DNA from: Cryphonectria parasitica EP155
Taxonomy: Eukaryota > Ascomycota > Sordariomycetes > Diaporthales > Cryphonectriaceae
Assembly: GCF_011745365.1 (NCBI RefSeq)
Contig: NW_024468919.1
Location: 682,001-746,000, forward strand
Reading direction: 5' to 3'
DNA: 64,000 nt
A program made the position numbers and the translations under genes. The notes beneath the pieces are model-generated. The model ran no database searches and was not told the DNA's origin. It saw nothing but the letters and a program-made list of their open reading frames with translations. Shown one piece after another: positions 11,328 to 22,700 of the stretch (position 1 is the stretch's first letter; each line of letters begins with the position of its first letter).

Positions 11328-14300
11328 ATGCCGCCGCGAAAATCATTAACCCTGCAGTCCAGGGTCCCGGACCGATCTCATAAGTCTCCCCAGACTGTCA
11401 ATACTGCTGTGGTCCCTATCTGGGATAAAACTGGGCCTGGTCCAACTTCTCCCCTCCCCTCCAGGTCGTGGGACGACAATGTTCCTTCGCCCAAGAGACC
11501 GTCCGTCTCATCCACGAGCCGTCCTCTGGCGCTCTCTAACCTGGTCTCGCAACAGTCTTCCTCGTCCAAATCAGAACGGGTTTCAATTTCGCCAACACCT
11601 TCCGAGCTCGACGCTCTAGAGGAATCCTTCCGCCTGTATGACGTTCCGCCAACAATCCCTGCCCAAGAGGCTCTGTATCCTCAACTTCCATCCCTTGAGA
11701 TTGCAGACTCTGCCACACCCCTCGAGGACGGCTCAGAGGCAGACAATGCAGACAGGCCTCCGTCTTTCTACTCCTGCTCCTCCCCATCTCGCCCAAGCTC
11801 GTTTGAGGACGTTGAGCTGCCCAAATCCGATTCAATAGGCAATCGTCTATGTCTTTTGTGGCGTAAGTCTTGATTCTTGAGTTGCTGCCGCTTGACTCCC
11901 TCTGTATCGGCATCTGACATGAAAATGTTAGCGACCACCCCATCCTTCGCAGCGAATGCTCCTTTCAGCGCGCTCTGGGAGGTAACCAGGGTCGCCTTGC
12001 ACTGCAATGTCGATGTATCGGATATCGACTTGCAGTGGCGCGACGACTGGAGGGATCTCAATGTTTTCTGGACCAGCCTGAAGGGTCACCCGGCTCTCCT
12101 CGGGAAAACGCTCCCAGTTAAATCAGACCCTCATGCCTGGAAACTTAGCCTCGAGGAGGACTCTACGTCCAGTGGACAGGCTGTGATATTAACAGCCTCC
12201 ATACATGCTGACAAGTCGAAACTCGACCCGCCGATGCGGCTGGAGCTCCACCCCTTAAAGGTAGAGCAAAGCTCCCGCCTACTTCGTCGCTTCGGGTGGG
12301 ATCGATTTCTCGAGGTTCGGCTCCTTGCCGTCGATTCTTGGCAGGCTACTGATGAGCAGGATTTGGAGGCTGCTGTTGCCCGGTGGCTTGCCAGTGGGCC
12401 TCATCACTTCATAGGCCGCCAGTGGTCGGCGTTCTATATTCGTGACCGGCCATTCAAGTTGGAAGAACCTCAGCAGAGTTCTCACAATGTGCCTGTGAAG
12501 ACGCTTTTCTATGATAGAGTTCTGTTCTTCGCTGAGAGGGGACGTGATCTTCCACTGACAAAAAAACCTCGATTAAGCGCATCTGCTGAAACCAGTATTA
12601 CTCCGAAATATCCCAGAACGGCTCTGGATAGGAATGCCATGTTAGACTGGCTTCTAAACTGGGAAGCCAACGGGCAACAGTCTTACCTCAAGCTTTTCCA
12701 TCGCATCGCTCTTGGTGGGTTGTTTTCTTTTTTTCTCCCCTTCTTCCTTCTCTGTCCTCGAATTATATGCTTACTCACAAACCATCACCGTTGTTGTGCT
12801 GGCCCCACACACACAGGGCTGAGCAAGACAAGTCCGGTCATTGTACTACAGCAGGAGCAAGTTCGCCAACAAGCCAGAGACATCAAGTCAAAATCGGGCA
12901 AGGGCGAGGCCATGAACGACGGCGCAGGGAGAATCTCACCCAGCCTGATGAGAAAGGTCCGCGACGGGCTTGGCCTGCAGTCGATTCCCAGTGCCATACA
13001 GGGCCGACTTGGGAGCGCAAAAGGAATGTGGGTCGTTGACATCAAGGACGTCGGCGGCGAGGATTGGATCGAGACGTGGCCTCTCCAGAGGAAGTGGGAG
13101 TGTGACATGGCCGAACCGGCACACAGGACTCTAGAAGTCCGGTCCTGGTCTACTGAACTTACCTCAGCAAGCCTGAATGTCCAATTCTTACCGATTTTGG
13201 AGGACAGAGCCCTTGACCCCAAGGCCATGAGGGAAAAATTCGTCCAGAGCATGAACACGGAATCAGAGCAACAGACCGAGGCCCTCAAGGCAGCCATGCA
13301 GCAAGCAGAATCCTTCAGAAAATGGATCCGCGAACAATCTCCTCAGAACTCGTACCGCATGGGTGGTACCAGTGTACCCTTCCTAGGTGGTCTTCCACAG
13401 GGCACCGAAGATATCATGAGCTTCCTCGTCGACGGAGGCTTCCAGCCCACCCAGCTCAAATTCCTGCACGATCTTGTCTTCCAGAAGATGAAACAAAAAG
13501 GAGACTCGACTAAGCAGGATCTCAAGATCAGAATCCCCAGGTCCACGTACGCATACATCCTGCCAGACTTCTGGGGGGTCGTCAAGCCCGGAGAGGTCCA
13601 CCTGTGCTTCTCGTCCAAGTTCAACGATGGTTCCGACGAGCTTTCTGATCTGGATGGCCTCGACGTCCTCGTCTCTCGATCACCAGCCCATCTCCCCAGC
13701 GATGTCCAAAAAGTAAGGGCAACCTATCATCCTGAGCTCCGCCACCTCCGCGACATCGTCATCTTCTCCACCAAGGGCGATGTTCCTCTGGCCTCTCTAC
13801 TCTCGGGTGGTGACTATGACGGAGACAAGGTCTGGATCTGCTGGGACGCCGATATTGTGAACAACTTTGAGAACCACCCCTTGCCACCAAAACCAGATTT
13901 CTCGCCGTATTTAGCCAAGGACCGGGCCACATTGAGAGATCTCCAAGTTGAGCACGGGAACGGCGACTATGTGAATGTGATGCTCGAAAAAGCATTTTGC
14001 TTCAACCTCAGACAAAAGCTCCTCGGTATGTCGCACATGATGCTCCTCCCATTGTATCTGACAATCATCAGTTGGGGTTTACTTATTAACCATGATCACA
14101 GGATCCTGTACATCGTACAAAGAAAAGTTATGTTATCACTGCTATCGGGTCTGCGACGAGGTTGCCATCAAGATCAGCTGGCTGCTCAGCGAACTTGCTG
14201 ATCAGCCAAAACAAGGCATCCTCTTTGGACAAAACGACTGGAACCGTTTCCGAGACGACGTCGTAGGAACGAGACGACAATATCCAGCACCGGCTTACAA

Positions 14301-15090
14301 GTCGGCCCTCCAGCTTTCTTCCATGAGCGCTGAACCTAGACACATTATCGACTACCTCATGTACGAAGCAAAGAAAGTTGTCGACATCGCGCTGACCGAC
14401 CTTCACAAATTCTTGGGCTCTTGCGGCGCAAGCACAATCGACCGGGACGTCAATGCCTACTGGAATCAGTTTGAGATTGACTTTGGCGGGATGCGACTCA
14501 GGGGGAAACCGCGCAACACATGGTTTCCAGCCCTTCGCGACGGGCTGAGGTCTGACGTAGAGGCGTGTTTGGCTGAATGGGATCGTGCGATGCGCTCTGG
14601 CGTCAAAGACTATCGCGACAAGGTCAAGCACATACACACAAAATGGAAAGAGATCCAACCCCGGTTTGGGGTTGAGCAAGAGGGCATGAGCGAGTCTGCC
14701 GAGGCGGTTGAAAAGTTCCTGATGGAGTCTGGATGGACGGTGGCGGAGCTGAGCCGGTGGGAGCTGCTCAAGGCCAGCTTCGCATTCAAGCACTACCACC
14801 GACGCCGTTTCGTCTGGCAGATGGCTGGCAGGCAACTGCAGGCCATCAAGGCTCTTTCCGTACGATGTGATGGCGCGGTATCTTCACAGCAGCAGCAGCA
14901 GCAGCAAGAGAATGTGCCGATACTCGTGACCTCCAACATGTATGCAGCCCTCAAACCAGACAACACCTATATCAAACGGCTCGTCGCGATGGAAGGAGGA
15001 GATGGATTCATTGTACCTGATGTGGGTCCAGATGTCTCAGTGGGCTTAGAGGGACTGCCATGGGGAGCCAGCCAGCAAGAGGATGATTGA
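11328..15090 (+). CDS. RNA-dependent RNA polymerase (cellular, RNA-silencing type)
   Basis: Four exons, 11328-11862, 11932-12714, 12817-14025 and 14102-15090, all introns in phase 1, giving 1171 aa. The catalytic signature of eukaryotic double-barrel RdRPs is intact: SGGDYDGDKV with Asp772, Asp774 and Asp776. Preceding conserved segments such as RIPRSTYAYILPDFWGVVKPGEVHLCFSS are consistent with the QDE-1/SAD-1/Rdp1 family (split here only in description; the motif spans residues just after 730). The first 180 residues are Ser/Pro-rich and look disordered; a short poly-Gln run (CAG repeats near 14889-14906) lies near the C-terminus. These enzymes make double-stranded RNA for Dicer in quelling, meiotic silencing or heterochromatin formation. 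The gene is not an obvious metabolic enzyme, yet it lies between biosynthetic genes on both sides. Which of the usual fungal RdRP paralogues it represents cannot be decided here. Confidence 0.92.
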
Positions 15091-16204
15091 TCAGGGGCTA
15101 CTCGTGATATTGCAAGGTTGCGACCCTGTGCAGCCTCATTTTGTTCTAGTCACACATGGAAAGACTGACTAAGAAGACGAAAGGGCTCACCGACCATAGG
15201 AATGGTCAGGGCACTATTGTGAGGCTGTCGACTTCATGATACTGCACAGTCGTGCGGCTGAGGGAAGAAGTACTGTATAACCGCACCTGGAATTCCCAAA
15301 TCCTGAGGACTTTGGGGAATCAAGATGCCACTTAAGACCTCGACAACCACGGTCGCCTCATCGTTTCGCCCACGATTTGAGCTTGCTTCTGACCCGAAAA
15401 ACCTCCCCACTATTAAAAAAACAAGTGTGTCGACTTGTTAGAGGTTGCTAGTTCACCTTGGTCAACCCCATTTCCATGAGCAGGGTGACATGAAGGATCA
15501 CACAATGTCACTCTCGCCTCCCCCGATCGACCAGGCTCTTCGATGGCTGATCGTTATCTGTGGTCATAACTAGTTGGATTAATTCCTTTAAACGACACGG
15601 AAATAATGAAAATAGACTAGATCCTGCTCGGTCATGGACTCAAGTTGTGATTACCATTTGAGACGGGGACGGAGGAACTTTTGATCAGAGCACGTGTTGA
15701 TCCGTACGTCGATCGGAGTTGAGATTTTCCATTTTAGGCAATATAGGTATGTCATATCGGAGATAGGACCCACTCCAGTGCCTAGAATCAACGTTTTGTC
15801 GGACTCAAATACCTTCATTTTCCAACATACCTGCAGGTGACGATTGTGTAGAGATGCACTCGGACGAATTTGTAATCTCGTGAGAGTAAAGTACCCTGCG
15901 TGAACGCTGGGAGCAGTCGGTAGTTTTACATAGGCTACCAATGCATACTTGGAACACACTCCTTAGAGGTCCACCTTTGAACGACAAGCTGCTTCATATC
16001 CCTCTTAATTACCGCCTGAGCCGGAGTCTGGTGGTCTTCGTCCAGTCTGTTGAGTTCTTATATATAGAGCAAGCTGCCCCTTCTAGTTCAACACCGCTCT
16101 AGCATCTGTAAGACAATATCTTCCCATATATCCCATATTTCTCCATCTGCTGCTCCACACACCCAAATTATTAACGCTCTCTTGACTCTCACCCACGTAC
16201 AATT
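15091..16204. other. Intergenic region upstream of aldo-keto reductase 1
   Basis: About 1.1 kb without a recognisable gene. It includes the 3' region of the RdRP gene and the promoter of the downstream reductase. Confidence 0.55.
16058..16066 (+). promoter_or_regulatory. Putative TATA box of aldo-keto reductase 1
   Basis: TTATATATA is placed about 140 bp before the ATG at 16205 and is followed by a pyrimidine-rich leader, a common layout for fungal promoters. Called from position and sequence only. Confidence 0.5.
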
Positions 16205-17356
16205 ATGACTGCACCCAAGTTAGTCTTCGGAGCCGGCACCCTGATGAAGAGTGCTGGCTACAACACGGCTGAGGAGGTTAAACCGGTACTAGAGGCACTG
16301 GCAGAATACGGAGATCTGTTCACAGAACTCGATACCGCCGCCGCCTACGGTGAGTCCGAGGAGTACCTGGGTCAGGTCAAGGCGGCATCCCAGTTCACTA
16401 TCCACACAAAAGCAAGAGGCATGAGAAATCCTAGCCCATCGACAAAAGAGGTCATCATTGCCGAGGGAAAGGAAAGCCTATGCAAGCTCGGAGTGGATCA
16501 GGTATGTACTTGCGTTCCTGACTTGACAGCAAGATCCAAGAGGTACTGGATAGACCTTCTACCTTCCCCTTGCATCATGTTACTGTTGGGTCTTATTCGC
16601 GTTCGGGGAACAACAGCTGGCTGATACAAAAGCAATATTGAAACCATCCCACAGGTCGATATCTACTTCATGCACTGCCCTGACCTCCGAGTCCCCCTAG
16701 AGGAGACACTCGCCGGGATCGACTCCCTCTACCAATCAGGCGCCTTCAGACGCTTTGGGCTCTCCAACTACACCGCAGAACAAGTCGAAGAGGTCATCCG
16801 CGTCTGCAACAGTCACGGCTACGTGCTGCCCTCGGCCTACCAAGGCAACTACAACGCGGTGGCGTGCCTAGCGGAGGACGAGCTGCTCCCGCTCCTCCGC
16901 CGCCACGGGATAGCCTTCTACGCGTACAGCCCCATCGCAGGAGGGTTTCTGGCCAAGAAATCGGCACAGCTGAGGCAGCGCAGCCTGCAGGGCCGCTGGG
17001 AAAGTAACAAGGTTGCCGGGCAGATATACTACGCCATGTACGCCGACCGACCCGGGTATCTCGAGGCGCTGGACCAGTGGCATGAGATCGCCGCCGCAGA
17101 GGGCGTGACGGCCGCGGAGATGGCCTACCGCTGGGTGGTCCACAACTCGGTTCTGGATGCGGCGTTGGGAGATGCTGTCATCGTTGGCCCGAGGAACCCC
17201 GAACAGATCAGAGAGATAGTGGCGTGGATTCAGAAAGGCCCACTGAGCCAGGAGGCTGCGATCAAGATTGAGACGCTCTGGGGCCCTCTCAAGGAGCATG
17301 CTCTGCCAACCAACCTGGAGGCTTTCAACATGGTGAATAGCAGAAAGGCTGATTGA
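16205..17356 (+). CDS. Aldo-keto reductase (AKR7-like)
   Basis: Two exons, 16205-16501 and 16655-17356, giving 332 aa, a normal length for the family. The AKR catalytic tetrad is visible: Asp43 and Tyr48 in LDTAAAYGE, Lys69 in HTKARG, and His106 in FMHCPD. The barrel continues with the typical GLSNYTAEQVEEV and YSPIAGGFL segments and ends with an NADPH-binding region (IVGPRNPEQI). The sequence is closest in feel to the aflatoxin-aldehyde-reductase/AKR7 group. Members reduce aldehydes and ketones with NADPH in the cytosol. Next to an A-T-R acid reductase, a role in turning the aldehyde product into an alcohol, or in detoxifying it, is plausible but unproven. It converges with a second, different AKR gene 332 bp downstream. 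Confidence 0.9.
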
Positions 17357-17688
17357 CCCAAGAAGTCGTGTGTCGCAAGTAGGGTTCTCTCGTTAGCCCG
17401 AGCAGACGCACCAAATCTACCTACTTCGTTACACACACACACATATATAGCCCTAGATATTTCCTTTATGGTCTTAAATCAACAGAGCAAGGGAGGATTA
17501 TCTTCTCTCAACTATTACCCGCCCGCTCGTCTCATGCTAGCCAAACTCAAGCAGTGTTGTGATCAATCATGTGCTGGGTCTTGGTCCTTAGAACGTATCA
17601 ATTTTGGCCAAACCCTTTGGATCCCCGCCCTTGTCTCCTTGATCCGGCCCAAGCCACTTGCGCCCAATCATCACAGCACCCAAGCCGT
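17357..17688. other. Convergent intergenic region between two AKR genes
   Basis: A 332-bp spacer that must hold the 3' ends of both reductase transcripts. A short CA/TA repeat (ACACACACACATATATA) is found near 17431-17450. No gene seen. Confidence 0.6.
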
Positions 17689-18867
17689 TCACTTCTCCAT
17701 GTGTGGATGCAGATAGAACTGCTTGCCCTCATAACCGTCCTCCCTGGCTGCCCCATCCAGCCGGTCAAATACACTCGTAGCCAACCTCGGCTTCCCCTCC
17801 GACATGGCCTCCGTGAGCGCTCTCGCTCGCGCAGGCTTGGATGTAGACGTCGTCAGAATCCCACCAAGATGGTCCCATCCCCATTTCAGCAGGATCTCGT
17901 GAGGGCTCAGGCCCGTCTCCACTGCCAGCTGGTCTAGTGTCGACATCAATTTAGGAGACCCAGAACGCTTCGACAGACGGTCAGTCACTGGTGTCAAGAT
18001 CCCATAGTCTGCCGAGGACGCAAGCAAAAAAGTCAGCGACTAGCCATACTGGGGAATAGTTGACGACATTATTTGGCGCTCACATTTTGGAACGATGCCG
18101 TGCTCCAGTTCAAAAGCCCGCCTCTCCTCGTACTCGGGACTGAACACCAAGTGCGGGTTGCACTCGTACTCGTTGATCTGTGGCTTGTGCTTGATATCTC
18201 CGCTCGCAAACTGGTCTGTGTAGTCATCTATGGTCCTTTAAAACAGGAGACACACACAGAGAGAGAGACAAAGTAAGCATAAAGGGAAAAACCCCCAGAA
18301 CACAAGATCTTGGACCAAGAGAACATATCGTCGCACAATATTCTATCCTGCAGTAAATCAAAGTACTCACCAGTTCGATACGCCTATGATTCTCGCCACA
18401 CCCCGATCCTTGAGCTCCTCCAAGACAGCCCACGCCTCTCGATTGCTAAGGTTATCCCCCTTCCCCCTAGGCGGGAAATGAAGCAACACAGCATCAACAT
18501 ACCCCTCCAGCCCCAAATCCTCCACAAGCTTCCTCGCGCTGTCGACCAGATCCCGCCGCCCCGCCGGTTTCATCGCACAGTACGTGTTGAGCTTGAGGCT
18601 GACAAAGAGGTCCCCACGCGGAATGCCCGCCTCACGAATCGCCCGTGCCGCGCTCGGCAGGTTCGTGTAGAGATCACCGCAGTCAAAGTGGCGAAAGCCA
18701 GCGTCGAGAGCCGCCTTGACCTCGGCATACGAGTCCGTCGGTAAGGGGTGCGTGTGCCCTGGCGCCCATTGCATCAGAGACCCCAGCCCGAAGCACAGCC
18801 TGGGCACCGTGTAGCCGCCAATATGCAGCGTCGTGGGCGCAGATCCGGTGCTGCTGTTTTTGGCCAT
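17689..18867 (-). CDS. Aldo-keto reductase (second, divergent family member)
   Basis: Three exons, 18867-18371, 18235-18084 and 18008-17689, giving 322 aa. The tetrad is Asp62 and Tyr67 in HFDCGDLY, Lys92 in VSLKLN, and His130 in LLHFPP; GVSNW closes the first exon as in other AKRs. It differs from the neighbouring reductase throughout and resembles the xylose/arabinose-dehydrogenase-like AKR branch more than AKR7. It lies on the same strand as the HR-PKS, 863 bp beyond the PKS stop codon. As an NADPH-dependent carbonyl reductase it could act on the aldehyde made by the A-T-R enzyme or on a ketone of the polyketide. Substrate and direction cannot be read from sequence. The middle exon was placed by the TAAAG acceptor at 18236 and by frame continuity. 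Confidence 0.86.
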
Positions 18868-19730
18868 GATGGTTAAAAGAAACTGTCGTCTGTGGAGGCG
18901 AGATTTAAACAGCGCATTCTCCCCTAATGAACCTATGCAAATATAATAATAATACTTTGTTTCTGGCTATTTATTCCACCAGGCCTGCATCGACACGCTC
19001 CCCCCTCTTTCTCCCACCTCGGAAGAGTCGATATCCGGGTATCCCGGGACTTGGTGCTAAGAGAAGCACATTTTCGGAAAACCCGACCCTTTTCGAGACA
19101 TCAGCATTGATACCTCTCTACAGGTCAGACTCTATATTCATGGTTATTATCATGGGAAGGACGTCAAACATAGCCCCCCTGACATTGTCTTGTGATGAAT
19201 TGCTGTGTCTCCTTTGGTGTAGTCTACCGAATCAATTGGGTGAATGGCCTGAATAGTCAAATATAGAGGAAAGCACCTTAGAGACTACAAAGGCAACGAA
19301 ATCACTAGGGATCTCATCATTGGATCGAGGCAACACACACTCAAGTCCAAGGAAATACCTTAATCTACCCAAAAGACAACTGAATATAAACATTTGATAA
19401 GAGAAAACCCGAAACATCCTGTTCTAAAAAAGTTGTGGGGAAAATAAAAAAATAAAATCTAACAGCAGCCACCAGGATGCCTCAACACAGCGCCATGAGC
19501 TGGATGAATATCGTTACACCATACAAGGAAACCAACTCTCCTTCTTCTTCTCTTCCTCCCACCCCTCGACCATCTTCATCGATCCCTGGAAGAAGGATTT
19601 GGTAGCGCTCAAATCCCCCAGGGCATCAGCTCCGATGGTGGGAGAGGAGCACACGCCCTACTTTCTTTTTCGAACTTTCTCATTCTATTCTCTCCCTTCT
19701 TCTCCAGAAGCAAGCAAAAAGAGGGCTTGC
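18868..19730. other. Intergenic region between AKR2 and HR-PKS
   Basis: About 860 bp containing the promoter of the second aldo-keto reductase and the 3' region of the HR-PKS, both on the - strand. No gene was recognised. Confidence 0.55.
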
Positions 19731-22700
19731 TTACTCGGCCTTGACGGTCACGAGCTTGCTCCGCTCGGCAATCTTGCCGGCGAACTTGTACATGGGCATG
19801 GCGGCCAAGATCTCAGGCAGCGCCATGTTGGCCTTCATCTCACGCGAGATCCAGTTACGGACCTCCATGGCCACGAGCGAGTCCACACCGTAGACATACA
19901 TGGGCCGGTTGGGGTCGACCTCACTGGCGGGCATCTGCAGGATGTCGGCAGTCTTCTGCACCAGGGCCTCGGTGATGATATCGGTGGCATCCTCGAGCCC
20001 CTCGGCGTCCATGAGACGGGACTCGATGGTGGCGGCACCACCCTTGGCGGCGTTGGCACCGGCGGCATGGGTGGCGATGGCCAGGCGGGTCATGCGAGGG
20101 TCATCAAAGTAATCGGGGCGGGGCAGGCCGAACTCGGTCATGACGTCCGCGGTGGCAAGACCAGTGCTGACCTGGGCAGGGAAGTTGTCACGGGTCTTGG
20201 GGTCCGTCTGGCCGTTGATGATGCTGCGCATCATGGCGTGGAAGACGTTCTCGCGGATACCGATGGCCTCCTCCCACACGGCCAGGAAACCCTTGGCACC
20301 CGTCTCGGCGACGACACCGACGTCCCGCATGATACCCAGGTCGACCGACACGCCGGCCAGGCCCTTGGCACGGCGGTAGTAGGCCAGCTCGTCCTGGTAG
20401 GTGTTGCCGGCGGCGTAGTTGGCCTGGCCGCTGTTGCCAAAGACACCAGCGCAGGAGGAGAAGAACATCATGAAGTCGAGAGGGCGGGACTCGTCAAAGA
20501 ACTTGTGCAGGTTGCGGGTACCGTGCACCTTGGGCTTGATGGACGTCACCCACTCGTCGTGGGTCATCTTCTCGAACAGGGCGTCGCGGAGCACCATGGC
20601 CATCTGCACGACACCCTTGACAGGGGGCAGCTCGGAGCCGCACTGGGCCATGGCGGCCTCAAACGAGGACAGATCCGCCATGTCGGCCTTGTAGGCCTTG
20701 ACGTTGACACCAGGGCGGGCGGCGAGCGCGTCCATGGTCTTCTTGGCCTCGGCGCTGGCGTCACCAGAACGCGAGACAAAGACGATGTTGCGGGCACCGC
20801 TGTCGATGAACATGCCCGCCAGGGAGCGGCCGAGACCGCCGAGACCACCAACCAGGAGGTAGGTGGCGTTGGGGTCCAGCTTGAGGGAGTTGGAGGCCTT
20901 GTGGAGGACGGGGGCCTGGGGCTCGGCGCCCATGGTGAGGACGAGCTTGCCGAGGTGGCGACCGCTCTGCATCAGGCGGAAGGCCTCCTCCATGGAGCCC
21001 AGGGGGTAGGTGGTCAGGACGGTCGGGGCGTACAGGACGCCCTGGTGGACGAGGTCGTACACGTTGGTGACGATCTCGGCCATCTCGTCTGGCAGGTGCT
21101 CCATGACGAGCAGCAGGTTGAAGAAGGTGAAGGTGGTGTTCTGCATGAAGGGCTTCATGTCCAGACGCGTGTTGCCGGTAATGTCACGCAGACCAATCTC
21201 GACAAAGGTGCCAAAGGTGGCCAGGCAGTACCAGGACTGGCGGAGAAGCTCACCGGACAGCGAGTTGAGGATGCAGTTGACACCCTTGCCGTTGGTCATG
21301 CGCTTGACACCGTGCACGAAGGAGGCATCACGCGAGTTGAAGATGTGGTCGGGGTTGACGCCGTACTTCTCGATGATGAGCTTCCTCTTCTCGGGGGAGC
21401 CGACAGTGGCGTAGACGACCAGGCCGAGGTGGTTGGCCAGCTGGATGGCAGCCTGGCCGACACCACCGGCGGCGGCGTGGATGAGGACAGACTGGCCCTT
21501 GCGCAGCTTGGCCAGGTTGACCAGGGCGTGGTACGCCGTGGTGTGGACGACGCTCATGGCTGCAGCCTCCTCGTAGGTCATGGTGTCGGGGATCTTGGCG
21601 CAAGCAACCTCCGAGGTGCGCAGGTTGGTGGTGTGCGCACCCGTACCACAGCCAGCAACGCGATCGCCAACCTTGACACGGGTGACCTTGGGGCCGACGG
21701 CGGTGATGACACCGGCAGCCTCGAGACCGAGCCAGGAGTCGTTGAGGATGCCCATGGAGGACATGACATCACGGAAGTTGACACCCGAGGCCTTGACCTC
21801 GATCTCAACCTCGCGGTCGCCCAGCGGCTTGCCAACCCACCTGTCATCGGGGATGAACTGGAGGGTGTCGAGGATACCGGGCTGGCCGACCGTCAGGCGC
21901 AGGGGGCCGTCGTGCTCCTTGAGGGGCATGACACCTGTCCAGTCCTTGAGGTGGTGGTTGACATCGGCGTTCTCGGTCTTGTCCTTGCTGATACGGGACA
22001 CCATGAGGGCACCGTTCTTTTCGCGGAACTCGTTGTCCTTGGAGTTGGCACCCAGGACGCGGCCGGCGAGATCGGCACCAGTGGCCAGACCGGTGGCCTC
22101 AGACAGGTGGAGCACGTCGAAGCGGGTGCCGAGGATCTCGCCACGAACGACACGGGCCAGACCGTCGACCATGTTGAAGTCGGGCTCATCGCCGTGGGTG
22201 AGCCACAGCAGGCGCTCAGCCTTGAGGATGACCTCGCGGAGGGCCAAGAAGTCAGGCTCCGAGATCTCGTCGAGGATGGCCTTCTCCATCTCGAGCAGGG
22301 AGATGGCAGCCTTGCCCTCGGTAGCGGCAACGATGTCCTTGCTGTCCCAGACGACGGTCTTGACGGCGTACTCGAGGGCAGACAGGGTCTCGGTGAGCTT
22401 GCCAGCAAAGGTCTTGGCAGTCTCGCCCGCCGTGGGCGACTCGATGATGACGACCTCAGGCTTCGCCTCGGTGGCGTTAGCCTTGGCCTCGACAGGGTGC
22501 GCGTACAGGCCAGCACCCAGGGCCGACGTGAAGTTCTTCTCGCTGAGGATGGGCTCCGAGGTCTCTGGGCTGGCCGTGCAGATGACACTGGCGTTGGACT
22601 TGGCCAGGGACAGGACCTTGCTGAAGTACTTGTCGAAGCCGGTTATGCCCTCGCAGGCGGGCGAGACGACAATCAGATCCGCAGAGGAGACGTCGGAGGG

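Noticed and set aside
11328..15090. Possible viral origin of the RNA-dependent RNA polymerase
   Set aside because: The DYDGD catalytic loop, the introns and the overall length fit the cellular double-barrel family and not viral palm-type RdRPs with a GDD motif.
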